This document shows positions 35,534-46,534 of a DNA stretch of 64,000 bases, in pieces. The number at the start of each line of letters is the position of its first letter. The first letter of the stretch is position 1. Source of the DNA: Leucocoprinus leucothites (Eukaryota > Basidiomycota > Agaricomycetes > Agaricales > Agaricaceae); the NCBI GenBank assembly GCA_013368445.1, contig JAACJO010000028.1:1-64000 (forward strand), given 5' to 3'. The notes under the pieces are model-generated. The model was given only the letters and a program-made list of their open reading frames with translations, ran no database searches and was not told the DNA's origin. The position numbers and the translations under genes were made by a program.

Positions 35534-36798
35534 TCACTCTTTCCCACTCTCACCCACACCCTCCCCATCATCCTCCTCTTCTCCATCACCTTCCTCATCT
35601 CCCTCAGCTTCCTTGGAAAGACCCAATCTGGATGCTGTGGCTTCCAGTGATTCCCCACCCAGTGTTGCCACCCCAGCTGCCTTCTTCTTCCACTCCTCCT
35701 CCTCCTGCTCCTTAGCCTTCTCATATGCATTGTTGCTTATCAACAAGCCTTGCCACATACAGCATTCAAAAAACACCTTGAATTCCTCCACCAACTCATG
35801 CCACTGCTCATTCCCCCTTTGCATCAACCTCATCACCCGCTCCTGCTGACCACCAAGCTCAGCTTGCAACTCACACACCTCTGCCACCAACTCAGTCATG
35901 ATTGTCCAAGTCACACACATCTCGACAATCAAATCATGCATCTGTTCATGAGGTGCCTTGTCCACCTCAGATGGAAATGTGCAATGCTGCTTCAAGCTGT
36001 TGCAGGCCTCACACATGAACTTGTTACTACAAAGTTCTGTTAGCCATGTGTCAATGCTGGTTGAAGAGACAAAACTTACTTATCTGATTGCACTTTGCAG
36101 TCCTTCCCCAGTTGTTGGCACTGCCCACATTCATTCTGTCCCCTCATCTTGACCCTCCTCCCTTTATCATCATAGTTTCCCTATTTCTTCTTGGGAGACT
36201 CCTCAATCTCAACATCTGAGTCATGATTGGGCGTATACAACCCACTGTTGCTGGTAGAAACTCACAAAGGACCCAGAGTGGGCCCTCAGATGATGCCTTT
36301 TCCAACATTAGCCACAGCAGCCCTTAGAGGTGGGAGATCTCTTGTGCCCATCGTGGGTATATTTGTTTTGGCCTTCTTAGCCATGGGACCTGTCTCTGTG
36401 TCCACCTTCTGCTTTGTGGGAGCAGCTCCCTTCACCTTCTCCTTTCCTTTGCCTTTGCCCTTCTCCTTCTCTTCTCCCTCCTTCTTCTCCATCTCCTCCT
36501 TCTCTTTCTTTTCCTTCTCTTCCTTCTCCTTTACTGCTGCTTCTTCTCACCATCCCCTCTCCTCTTCTTCCCTCCATTTCTGCTCTTCCTCCTTGGCCCT
36601 CTTCCTTTCCACCTCCTTGGCCTCCTTCAGCTTTCTCAACTTCCCCCACTTTTTCTCTTGCTCCTCTTCTGCCTTCTGTCTCCTCTTCTCCTCTGCAGCC
36701 TGCTCCAGCCGATCTTCTTCCTCCATCAATGTGAGTGCTTCATCCAGGTTGATGTCTGAGAGTGGATCCGTTACTTGGGTCTGAGAGTTAGATGCCAT
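35534..36798 (-). pseudogene. Antisense two-exon gene of element B, paired CX2CX6C motifs
   Basis: Exon 1 starts with ATG at 36798 and runs to 36080. A 53-nt intron (36079-36027, GTAAGT...GCTAAC...TAG, a good fungal branch point) is removed, and exon 2 (36026-35534) continues in frame to a stop. The product of about 403 residues has an acidic start (MEEEDRLEQAAEEKRRQKAE), a Glu/Lys-rich predicted coiled coil and a basic stretch. It continues with CGQCQQLGKDC and, just after the splice, CEACNSLKQHC, then a helical region and a Glu/Asp/Gly-rich C-terminus. Four in-frame stops lie in exon 1 (including TGA at 36547 and 36286); each is one C-to-T step from a sense codon. The motifs recall half-sites of Zn2Cys6 clusters. 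It lies antisense to the element between pol and the 3' LTR. Confidence 0.65.
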
Positions 36799-36850
36799 GG
36801 TATATGAAGGAGGTTAAGAGGGAAAAAAGTTTAAATTTTTTGCACAGTGG

Positions 36851-36858
36851 AATTTATA
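36851..36858 (-). promoter_or_regulatory. TATA-like box of the antisense gene in B
   Basis: TATAAATT on the minus strand, 53 nt upstream of the antisense ATG. The same box, with CAAACTCTG before it, stands at the same spacing in element E (59190-59197). Confidence 0.5.
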
Positions 36859-36927
36859 CAGAGTTTGAAATTAATTCCCACAATCAAATCACAGGGCTTC
36901 AAGGGCTCAGCCCTAAGGGGGGAATAC

Positions 36928-37532
36928 TGTCATGACCCAATGCTTCCAACTGGCCTAGCTGGTAATATCTTACTTAGAATCTTTTTATGCATGTTTTGTT
37001 TTCCATCTCATCACTTCAGCTTGCTTCCACTTCATTTGCTCCACTCTTCTTCTTTGCCCTTTGTCTTCTTGTGCATTGTATTTGGACTTTCCCATGTCAT
37101 GTCATGTTCCATTCCCCTTGTCATTTTTAGTTCCCTTCTAATGTCTTGGATATTCTTATCTTCTAGCCTTTCCAAATTGTCAGACAATAATTATCCTCTT
37201 ATCCTTTTTCTGCAATATCTTTGTTTTCCTACTAACCAACCCTATCCACCATATCATATATAAGTAGTCAAACTTGTACCATATTCCTCAGCCTGATAAT
37301 TGACTAAGTCACATATTACTACTTTGTCTGACCTCTGCTCTCTCCTTGCCCTCCTGTCTCTATCTGTTTCCAAAATCTGGGTCAGCATCAGTAGTGGCAC
37401 AACACATAAGTTGAGGCCAAGACCCACTCCCATGTTCAATGACCGGATCAGTCATCTCTGCTCCTCTGTCATAGACACCTGGTCTTGAGCATCGGCTCCA
37501 CCTCCCATCCTTTAGTAACCCAGTTCTTGACA
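36928..37532 (+). repeat. 3' LTR of element B
   Basis: 605 bp, near identical to 29200-29804, and followed by CACTC, the second target-site copy. Confidence 0.93.
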
Positions 37533-38989
37533 CACTCTTGAGTTGGATGAAGGCATGGGCACTCAGACAAGAAAATGCTAAGACTATTTGTCAATGGCTT
37601 TTCAAGGATATAATATGCAGGTGGGAAAATCTAGTCAAAATTGTAACAGACAATGGCTCCCCTTTCAAGAAAGCAGTCAGGTGGCTTGTGGAAAAGTATG
37701 GAATTAAAGGAGTCACAATTTCTCCTTACAATTCACAAGCCAATAGCACTATAGAAAGATGTCATGAGCTGAACCTCAAGAACGGCTGACAGTTCAAACT
37801 TGGTATTATTTTCATGAACTCCTATCCACTTTCACATATTGGTTACCTCGGTTTTTATCAGTCTTTCACCTTCGGACTTATTTTGACATCTTCCATTTTA
37901 TTAATTCATACCACCTTGTTGAAATTTTCTGACAACTGTTTAATAGTAAATTTTCTATCTTCTAGCCTTGTAAAATTTGTGGACTCCACTTTGATTATTT
38001 CTCCATTTACTACTTTGCTTGTTTTCCTTATCCGATCCTATATTCCGCATCATATATAAGTAGCGCAACTTTGTACTTGGATTCTCCAGTCTGATAATCA
38101 ACTTAGCAATATGCTACTTTCCTCTGCTCTCTTATCTTGTCTGAAATCCGGGTCAAGCATCAGTAGTTGGCACAACACATAAGTTGAGGCCACGACCTGC
38201 TTCTGTGTCCGATGACCAGCTCCTGCCTTAACTCTGTCACACCTCTGTCAACCCGGTCCTTGATGTTGGCTCCCTATCCGCAGCGTTTGCGCGCTTAACA
38301 AAAGACCACATTGGGACCTCAGGCAAATGTTATTTAAAGCAACTGGTGGTGAAGTAAAGAAATGGTATTGGTCACTACACCATGTAATGTGGGCTGGTAG
38401 GATCACTATTAGAAAAGGGACTGGGTGTTCACCTTACTTTATGGTAACAGGTGCCCATCCAACTTTGCCATTAGATGTTATTGAAGCAACATGGTTAGTC
38501 AAATATCCTAATAGAATAGTCTCTACTACAGACCTGATAGGACTTAGAGCCCAAGCACTCATGAAGCATGTTTCACATGTAGAAGAAATGTGTTCATAAA
38601 CAAACAAGGAAAAGATAAGGAGGGGTTTATAGCTCAAAAGTGACTTTAAGTATAAAATTAAAGAATTCAACCTAGTACCTGGTAGTTTGGTACTAGTGAA
38701 CAACTCTGCAATAGAAAGCTCTGCTGATAGATAAATGAAGCCTCGCTATCTAAGACCCATGGTGGTTATTAAGAAATAAAAAGGGGGCACATTCATGTTA
38801 GTGGAACTGGATGGGTCAGTGTGGCAAAATAAGGTAGCAGCATTTAGAGTTATACCCTACCTCATGAGGAGGCACATCAAGTTTAGCAAAAAAGTCAAAG
38901 ACTTGCTTGACACCTCTCATGAAGGTCTGAAACTGTTGGAAGACACAGAAGTAGACACCATTGAATTGGCTAATGAAAGTGATACTTGA
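37533..38989 (+). pseudogene. Integrase of element F, C-terminal half, split by A4
   Basis: After element B the catalytic core continues: IVTDNGSPFKKAVRWLVEKY with the second Asp and ISPYNSQANSTIER with the Glu. Solo LTR A4 interrupts it at 37760. Removing A4 and one AAAGA gives IERPHWDLRQMLFKATGG in frame, then GCSPYFMVTGAHPTLPLDVI. The end (38795-38989) has MLVELDGSVWQNKVAAFRVI, the SH3-like C-terminal domain. Stops near 38600-38790 break it. Confidence 0.85.
37760..38300 (+). mobile_element. Solo LTR, family A copy 4
   Basis: 541 bp, TGTCATGAGC...GCGCTTAACA, flanked by AAAGA (37755-37759, 38301-38305). Inserted in the integrase of element F. Confidence 0.93.
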
Positions 38990-39133
38990 CTGACTTCACA
39001 TTTGCAAAAGGTTGGGAGTCAGAGGTATTAGATTGCAAAACAACTACACAGAGCTAAGTGTAACAAAAACTGTGTCTAAAGGACCATTTATAACAATAAG
39101 CTGACTACCAAGGAAGTGAAAGACTACAATGGG

Positions 39134-40444
39134 TTAAGCATGGTTTGCAACATTGTAAATGTTAGTGAGACAATCATGCTCAGCCATAGTGACTTGATAC
39201 TGCTGAGTAACACTCTTGAGAGAAGCAATGGAATGCAACACTTGAGAGGTTGAGTTAGCTAAACCCATCTGAATGACTTTGCAAGAGCAAGTCTGCAGAA
39301 TGGAAGTTTGTAACTCAACAGCTTGAGTCATGAAACCACTCATAGTGTCGAAAAGAGAGTTAGCTAATGCAGAAATATTAGTTCACAAAAAGAAAAACAG
39401 ATTAACAGAGAATGTATCTTGGCCAACAAGGGCTTGGGTAGGACAGATCTCATTGACAGGGCCAGGAGTAGTGGGCTGCATGGTGCAAGCATAAGCCTTG
39501 CTGTGAATGTCTAGGCCAGGGACAAAGGCATAGGGAATGTGCACAGTCTGGGCACAATTGACTACTTGAGCTTCCTACAAAGGAGAGATCAGATATGGAA
39601 CAAGCTTTTATAAAGGGGATAACTCATGGGTACAGAAGGTACATAATGGACAATTTCCTTGTCAACCTGCATAGGGCCCTTGAGAGTAGTAAGAAGCCAT
39701 TTGCAAAATGAAATAAAAAGAAGAGGCTCACTGGCTGAGTAGTAGGTTGAGGAGTGACACTATGAGGGACGTTACCAGCAGCACTGCAGTGGTTGGTAAT
39801 CTCCACTTCATCATCCTCTTCATCTGTGGAAGACTTTACATATTCCAGGGAGATTGGCTTAGTACATTGATGCTGCCAGTGAACCCATGATTCAGTTCAG
39901 TTTTCAAGAAAGCACATTAGCAAAAGACAAAACCCACCTTTTTGGAAGGTGCCTCAGTGGCAGTAGCACCAGACTCAGCAACTGCACCAGCTCCACCAGA
40001 GGGAGGGTCTTGACTAGAGTTGCTAGTAGAGCTTGCAGTATCACTAGCTTTGGCATTGACCTTATCAAGTTGATTAAGGAACTGCCTCAGCTGTCCATAG
40101 ATAGGAAGAAAACCATAAGTAGGATTGACATCTTGCTTGAACTTGTCATAAGCATACTTAGCGTTTTTAACAATGTGAACAGAATCATCATTTGTGAAGG
40201 TAGCAGCATCTGTTTTGAGGCAGTTCAAGAAAGATTCCTTTAAATAATAGACATCAGTAATGAAGAATAAGTAATGTTCATAGAAACAAACCATGGGTTC
40301 AGCAAGGCTGTCAACAGCTGTTTTGACTGATCCCTTAGTAGTCTGGTTGGATGCAAAGTGTTGGCAGTGATGAAAGATGTTCAAGATTGCATCTGTCAGC
40401 TTGATGTAAGTGTTTTTGGTTTTGCCAGTGAAGTCAGAAGACAT
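39134..40444 (-). CDS. Antisense four-exon gene 1 in element F
   Basis: Exons are 40444-39938, 39872-39732, 39678-39634 and 39574-39134. Introns are 65, 53 and 59 nt, all GT-AG and all phase 0. They give one frame of about 377 codons with a single in-frame TGA in exon 4 (after NLFFFL). The N-terminal 140 residues look globular and helical (FVFC-intron-free core with TDAILNIFHHCQHFASNQTT). A Ser/Thr/Gly/Ala-rich linker follows, then an acidic DEEDDE patch, a Pro-rich stretch and a C-terminal helical region ending NIYNVANHA. I recognise no domain. The gene is antisense to gag-pol and far better preserved than it. It could be an element gene or a captured host gene. A single TGA may be a real lesion. 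Confidence 0.6.
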
Positions 40445-40884
40445 GTCAGAAAAAGAGAGTTGAGCAAGTTGTGTCTCAAAGCTGAGGTTTTGAGAATGAG
40501 AGAAAGTACAGTAAAAAAGGAGGCTTTTATATCCAAGCCCACCTCTGCCAATAGGGAATAAAAATGTTCACAAAGACAACTGCTTGGACTCTGAGTGGAT
40601 TCTAGTGACAATGCTAATGAGTACAGTGGCACAGATGGGCAGGAAATCCAGTACTCATAAAAATTGCAGCCAGAAAGGGCACAGTCAGAGTGGATGGTAC
40701 CCACATTGCCAAATAGCAGTGAAATTTAGGACCATTTGCAAATATGATGGAGCATATGCCAACTCTAGACAAATTTCAAATAAAATTTTAAGAGTTGCAC
40801 AGATATTGATTAAGGCAAGAACTGCCAGATTTAGTATCCCCAAGGGTTTCTTTCACTACAATAGTTTTGTGAGGACATGATCTG

Positions 40885-40901
40885 TTATAGTGAGGGGGAG
40901 A
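40885..40901 (+). other. Internal copy of the element F polypurine tract
   Basis: TTATAGTGAGGGGGAGA here is identical over 17 nt to 45134-45150, which abuts the 3' LTR. It could be a central polypurine tract or the scar of recombination between related elements. Confidence 0.5.
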
Positions 40902-41372
40902 GGGCAGAGAGCCAGAAATAACCCATAGTACTATTTCAGAAATTCTTTGATTTACAGCTAAGTTAGTAAGTCACTAAGTCACACAACAGATCAGAATTGT
41001 GCTTGAAGACCAGTGCTCAGATTTACCACTATATTAAGGAGAGATAGGCACAATATGTCAAATTAAGTGAAGTCACTGAAATGGATCAGAGGTGATGTCA
41101 TTATGACAAGTCCAGACCAAGGAATAGAAATCTCTCAAACAAGGCTTCACCAGATTTCTTAGTTTAGAAGTCACATAGGGAAACTGGCCAAAAGCACACA
41201 AGTGGATTAGAATGCAAAAGAGACTACCTAGCAACATAACAAGAAATTGGATATATAACATGAGGGGCAATGTTGGCTAGATAAAAGAGTAGAACAACAA
41301 GAAAAGAAAATACAGAGTTCAGGAAAGCGATAGCAAACAACTAATAGAGTCCAGAAACAAGAAGACAGTCAC

Positions 41373-44300
41373 CTATTCTTCACAACACTTGCCTTTAGCC
41401 CTGGTCTTACCCCCAGACTTAGTAGTGGGGACAGGAGATGAATTATGAGACAGGCCAGCAACAACTGGAGTGTGATGGTCAGCCCAAGTTAAGGGGCACA
41501 GGAGTGGAAGAGAGCAACCTTCTTCTCCAATCTGATCACAAAGGGAATGAATGAACATATTATGAGCACTGAGCAAGTTACTTGCAGTATTGTGAGGGGA
41601 AAGTCCAATGGGGGCAGAGACAGCCTGACAAGTGGCAGCAAAGACAGTGGCACAGGTAGCCTTATCAGGGACTAACTTGCTATCCACCCACTAATCCAGG
41701 TTGGGAGAAAAGTACTCCTCAGGTGTGAGGAGCTTGTCCACAAATTCAGAAACCTGAGCTTGGTAGCTGGTGAGTGCCAACTTGTAGCTATGGTGACCAA
41801 CCTCAACCATGTCCCAACCCACAGCCAGGACATGAAGACAAGAAATAATATCTGGAAAAGTAATCAGATACAATGCAACAAGGAAAGATAGATAAGGAAT
41901 GAAGAACTTATGGGAGTTGCTGGTGAGAGTTGCTGGATGAAGTTGTTCAGCCCAAAAATTCCATAATTCAGTGGGCTTCTGATGAGTGCAATGCACTGAA
42001 TTTTTGTCCTTGCACTGTATGCAAGGTAATATGCCATCAAGAAGTTGGAAGGGCTTGGCATGCATAGCAGGTTTAGAGGTACAGGGCTGGGGATCAGAAG
42101 CAACACACTTGTCCAAGCACTTGGCAATACAATGCAAGCACTTGTCACAAGCCGAACCTCAAGAATGGCTGACGGTTCGAACTTGGTATTATTTTCATGA
42201 ACTCCTATCCGTTTTCGAATATCGGTTACTTCGGTTTGCATCAGTCTTTCGCCTTCAGACTTATTCTGACACCTTCCATTTTATTAATTCATACCATCTT
42301 GTCGAAATTTTCTGACAACCGTTTAATAGTAAATTTTCTATCTTCTAGCCTTGTAAAATTTGCAGACTCCACTTTGATTATTTCTCCGTTTACTACTTTG
42401 CTTGTTTTCCTTATCCGATCCTATATTCAGCATCGTATATAAGTAGCACGACTTTGTACTTGGATTCCTCAGTCTGATAATCAACTTAGCGATACGCTAC
42501 TTTCCTCTGCTCTCTGTTCGTCCTCTGTTCTCTTACCTTGTCTGAAATCCGGGTCAAGCGTCAGTAGTCGGCACAACACATAAGTTGAGGCCACGACCCG
42601 CTCCCGCGTCTGACGACCGGCTCCTACCTTACCTCTGTCAACACCTCTGTCCAACCGGTCTTTGACGTCGGCTCCCTATCCGTAGCGTTTGCGCGCTTAA
42701 CAGCACTTAAGCTTACCTGCAGAACCCTAGAATAAAAATAAAAATAATTAGGGAAGCATAAGATGAGTATTCAAGAATGAAACCATACTAAGTCAGATAA
42801 TGAAGAAGGGGTGAAAAATTGAGGGCAGACTCCCAAGAAAGAGTGTTCTGCCTCCATTCCAAACTCCCTAACCAAGTTACAACCTATAGTGGAGAATAAC
42901 CAATAATCAGTGAAAGGCCAGATAAAATAAATAAAGGAACCTATGTGAAGAGGAGGCAGAAGGATCTGCTCAAGCACTAGAACCACTAGTCTGTACTGAA
43001 ACAGGAGCGATTCCTAGGCGACAGGGGATTGACAGTGGTAGAGCAAGAGGACAAGTAGGGAGTTCAATAGAGTCCATCACCAACTACTGATGAGAGCTCA
43101 ATATATCAGATTTGATGTTTTCTCACAAGGACTTGGTAGCTGGAGTACTGATATGTAGGGAATTGGCCAACTGTTTCGAGGGGCCAGGTTGAGGGCCTAA
43201 AGCTCTAGGGTGCCAAAGACTATCCTCAATCTTGTTGTCATCTGTGAACTCCATATATGGAGGGTTACTTAGTCCTGGAGGGAAAACACAGATGGCAATG
43301 AATTAGAAAAGTCACCAAAGAATAATAAAATATGTACCAGAACTAGTCCTGGGCTTGGGATGAGCCTTGGATCTTGCATTTACCAATGGAATTGTCAGAG
43401 AAGATGTACATGACAAAGACAGATTGGGGAGATACTTGGCTATTAAATTGTCAGCACCAATTGCAGGTGCAGGAGAAGGGAGACCTGATATTAAGAAATA
43501 AAATGAATAATTTGGGAAAGAAATAGTCATATACTCACTAGAAGACATATTGGCAATAGGGTGAGTCGGTTCCTGTGAAACTACAAGAGGAGAGGAAGTC
43601 TGCAGAGGGGCTGGAGATGGCGGATTCAATACTCTGGCAGAACCACCACAAGGAGGAGGCCATGGACACTCATCAGTGGTGGTAACTGCAGGAGCAGACA
43701 GCTTCTCTAGAGGATGAGCTCATTGACATTGGGTGGGTTCCTCATTGATATAAGCATCCCAGCACTTATGAGGCTTGATCTGTGAAAGCATGATCAAAAT
43801 GCAGGACTCTAGCAGGCCTAAGTAGCTAAACTCACCTGCCACAGCCAAGGAGGGCAGTGGAAAATAGAGTTTTTTCTGGGTTTGGGAATGAATAAATAAG
43901 GATGGGGTGGGATACAAATGGTCAATTGAGGGTGCACCAGACTAGGAGACAAAGGACAGTTGGGCTGTGAAAGTGGTTCATTGTCAGATGGACTGACTAA
44001 GTTGATTGGGGAATCAGGAGCTTGAGAAGGAGCAGGAGAGAATGGTGGAGGAATTGGAGAGGGCAGCAAAGGCTCATTATGATGGTTGGCTGTCTGTTCT
44101 GGGACAGGGGTAGGAATATGGGGGGTGAGGGCCATAGCTGGGGTGATCTGATGTACTTGAGTGTTAGCATCCCGAAATTATTGTAACAGATGGGCACAGT
44201 TAGCCCCAAGCAACTGGAGTTGTGCAGCATGAATAGGATGTAAGGCCTGGCTTGAGAGTGCAGCTCATTGTTGTTCAATATCCCCGAGAGCAAGCACCAG

Positions 44301-44378
44301 ACAGTTGAGCTCTGGAAAATGAAAGGCATACTCCACAGCCAACAGATTGGCCAATAGATTGCCAGGAGCAGAGGACAT
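41373..44378 (-). pseudogene. Antisense multi-exon gene 2 in element F
   Basis: The ATG at 44378 opens a frame starting MSSAPGNLLANLLAVEYAF. Three introns splice in frame: 43835-43780 (56 nt), 43538-43485 (54 nt) and 43337-43275 (63 nt). More are likely near 42950 and 42740 and inside 41920-41830. The protein is Pro/Ser-rich (IPTPVPEQ, SPSDNEPL), with CWDAYINEEP and GADNLIAKYLPN blocks. A Cys-rich part follows (KCLHCIAKC, then CIQCKDKNSVHC) with PTELWNFWAEQLHP, and the end is basic (GGKTRAKGKCCEE). Several TGA/TAG stops are present. Solo LTR A5 is inserted in the Cys-rich exon. Like the antisense gene of element B it pairs low-complexity N-terminal sequence with CXXC motifs. Function unknown. 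Confidence 0.55.
42143..42702 (+). mobile_element. Solo LTR, family A copy 5 (youngest)
   Basis: 560 bp, TGTCACAAGCCG...GCGCGCTTAACA, flanked by GCACT (42138-42142, 42703-42707). It keeps many CpGs (for example CCCGCTCCCGCG) that other copies have lost, so it is probably the most recent insertion of the family here. Confidence 0.94.
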
Positions 44379-45150
44379 GGCTAGCAAAAAGATATGAGTC
44401 AACCAGAACCTACCAAGCAGAGTGGAAACACACATTGAGCAGCAGGTGGAGGATATGCAGGCAGCATGAAGTCAGGTAAGGCAAGGATGGAAAGAAAGAG
44501 TCAAGTCCTGAGCACTAGGACTTTAAATAAGCCATCTAGAAATAAAGTTAGAAAGAAGTCAGTCAAGGACATGACAACATACAACTGGACCAAATAAACA
44601 ATAATAAGAGCAGCTGTCATGAAGTTCTTGAACACTTGGAAGGTTGGGTCAAGGCAATAGAGGACATATTGGGCATGCAGCAGCTTTGCCATGAGCAGGT
44701 CAACAATCTGTGGCAGAGAAAGAGGGAGTCCATATCTGTCAACAGGGCTAATGATTGATCAGATCTGATTGCCAACCAATAGTAGACCTTTGCAATCATT
44801 CTAAAAATAAAATACATGTGTCCAATCACAAGCCATCTTTTGGCCTCAATCAATTGTGGAGCTTGAATTAGCATGGAGTGTTCCAGAATGTTCTAGAACA
44901 AATCTGAAGAAGTGATGGACTGGGTATTGGACAACTCAGAGCTGGTCCCAACTATAGTCAAAATAACTTTTACAGATGTGGGCATAGGACTGTGTTCTTC
45001 ACAAATAAAGCATGGGACACAATAGCAGTGATGAAAATGAAGATGACTTAATCACACAGAGGCCATTTGTTAGCAAAAGGAAATAAGATTTGACCTCCTA
45101 AGTCCACAACAAGCAGAGACTGAGGGCAGTCATTTATAGTGAGGGGGAGA
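44379..45150 (+). other. 3' untranslated region of element F with polypurine tract
   Basis: No sense ORF. It would contain the promoter of antisense gene 2. It ends in GTGAGGGGGAGA immediately before the LTR, the expected plus-strand primer. Confidence 0.5.
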
Positions 45151-46528
45151 TGTTACGGCCCAAATAGCATTAGCCATGAAATTGTTAATTTTGATGATAT
45201 AGTCAATATATTGGGTGACTGTATAGACATTAAGGAACCCTACTGTAAGACCCTAGTGTAACACACACATTCACAAAAGCACAGCACATTTGTGAACCAA
45301 CCATTAATGATCAAAAGTAACAATAGGCTACAGGATGACATTGAGACTTAGCAAAAGTGGTTGGGATGTGTACCCTATGACCCTTTGTGATCTTAGCCTG
45401 TAACCTGGGTATTGATCTAGTCAAAGTCTTTCTCAAAAGAACAATGACAGACTAACTAATCAGAGATCAAAGGCTTAGCCTTCTGATCTAGACAGGCACT
45501 TGTGTACATTCATGGAAGTCCTATCATTCCAACATCACTACAGCAGAAGTATACCCTTTTGCAAAAGATGGAGAAATTCCACATGGGCACTGAATGACCC
45601 ACTTGACTATAGAACCAGATTAGTGGAAACTAACAGGATGTGTCAGCACTTGACTACTGACTTGTAGACATTGTTACAGTTAGGAATGAGCTTTCATGGA
45701 ACAAGACAATAATCAGCAGTGATAAAGATCTCATGATATCAGATGAGCAGGGGTAAGCACACCTTCATAAAAGGATGTATCAGCACTTAAACCCCAAAGA
45801 AAACCCAGAGATACTTCTATTGGACAACCTTTCAATAAATCTCCTTTTATTATTAACAATGTGTATGTATCATCCATGTAATTACTCCTTTAGTACTTTC
45901 ACAAAACCAATATAAAGCTTTCTTGAGTGTATAGTCTAGCAAGGAATCTCACCTGCTAAGGCTATGCTTAGAGACTGTCTCACACAACATATCTGAGTGA
46001 GTAGTAAAAAGTGTATTGAGCATCCTTTGGTCATAGACCATTGAAGAATTGGAAAACACCTTTCAAGAAAGAACATTACTGTGAGATTCATATAAGTTCA
46101 GAGTGTGAAGAAGTCTGGAAAAGACTTATAAGCTGTATATTGCATCTAGTATCCAGGAGTGGTGCTAGTCAGTGTCAGTTGTATTATGATAGTGCTAAGT
46201 GTTAGTGAAAGTGATGATTCACGAATACCAGTCTATTACACTTCTGCATTCTAAGGGACTTGTAGTTGTGCAGTGTCACATAATAAGGATTGTTGAGTAC
46301 CTTTCACAAACTGGTCATTCCAGTACAAAACCAGTCTACAGACAACTCCCATTATCTATCATTATCAATCTTTGTGCTTTCACAAAACATCTTTCTTTAT
46401 TGATTAACCTCCCACAAACTTGTATTGAGTTTAGGAGTGTTGGTTGTTATTGTTATTATTGTTACCTATCATTCACTATCTGACTACATTCCCTTTATTA
46501 CCTTAACAGTCACATTTCTGCCTCTTCA
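45151..46528 (+). repeat. 3' LTR of element F
   Basis: 1378 bp, near identical to 16653-18027. Similarity ends at CTCTTCA, after which CCAT repeats the left flank. Confidence 0.87.
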
Positions 46529-46534
46529 CCATGC

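Larger units (their letters stand above)
29200..37532 (+). mobile_element. Element B: complete chromovirus (Ty3/Gypsy) in F integrase
   Basis: LTRs at 29200-29804 and 36928-37532 are both 605 bp with TGTCATGACC...TTCTTGACA. The target duplication is CACTC (29195-29199, 37533-37537). A polypurine tract AAGGGGGGAA sits before the 3' LTR. The sense strand holds gag, protease, RT, RNase H, integrase and a chromodomain. An antisense two-exon gene fills the space before the 3' LTR. Sense frames carry stops and frameshifts, so the copy is inactive. Its LTR shares blocks with family A (for example the ACAACACATAAGTTGAGGCC region), so the two families are related. Confidence 0.95.
16653..46528 (+). 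mobile_element. Element F: large Ty3/Gypsy element with nested insertions
   Basis: LTRs of 1375 and 1378 bp (16653-18027, 45151-46528) are near identical, with TG...CA ends and a 4-bp flank match CCAT (16649-16652, 46529-46532). The sense strand holds gag, protease, RT, RNase H and integrase in order. They are interrupted by a 4.6-kb insert, solo LTRs A3 and A4, and complete element B. After integrase come about 6 kb carrying two antisense multi-exon genes, then the polypurine tract GTGAGGGGGAGA at 45139-45150. Without the nested insertions the element would be about 15 kb, which is large for Gypsy. It sits in the LINE. Confidence 0.85.
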
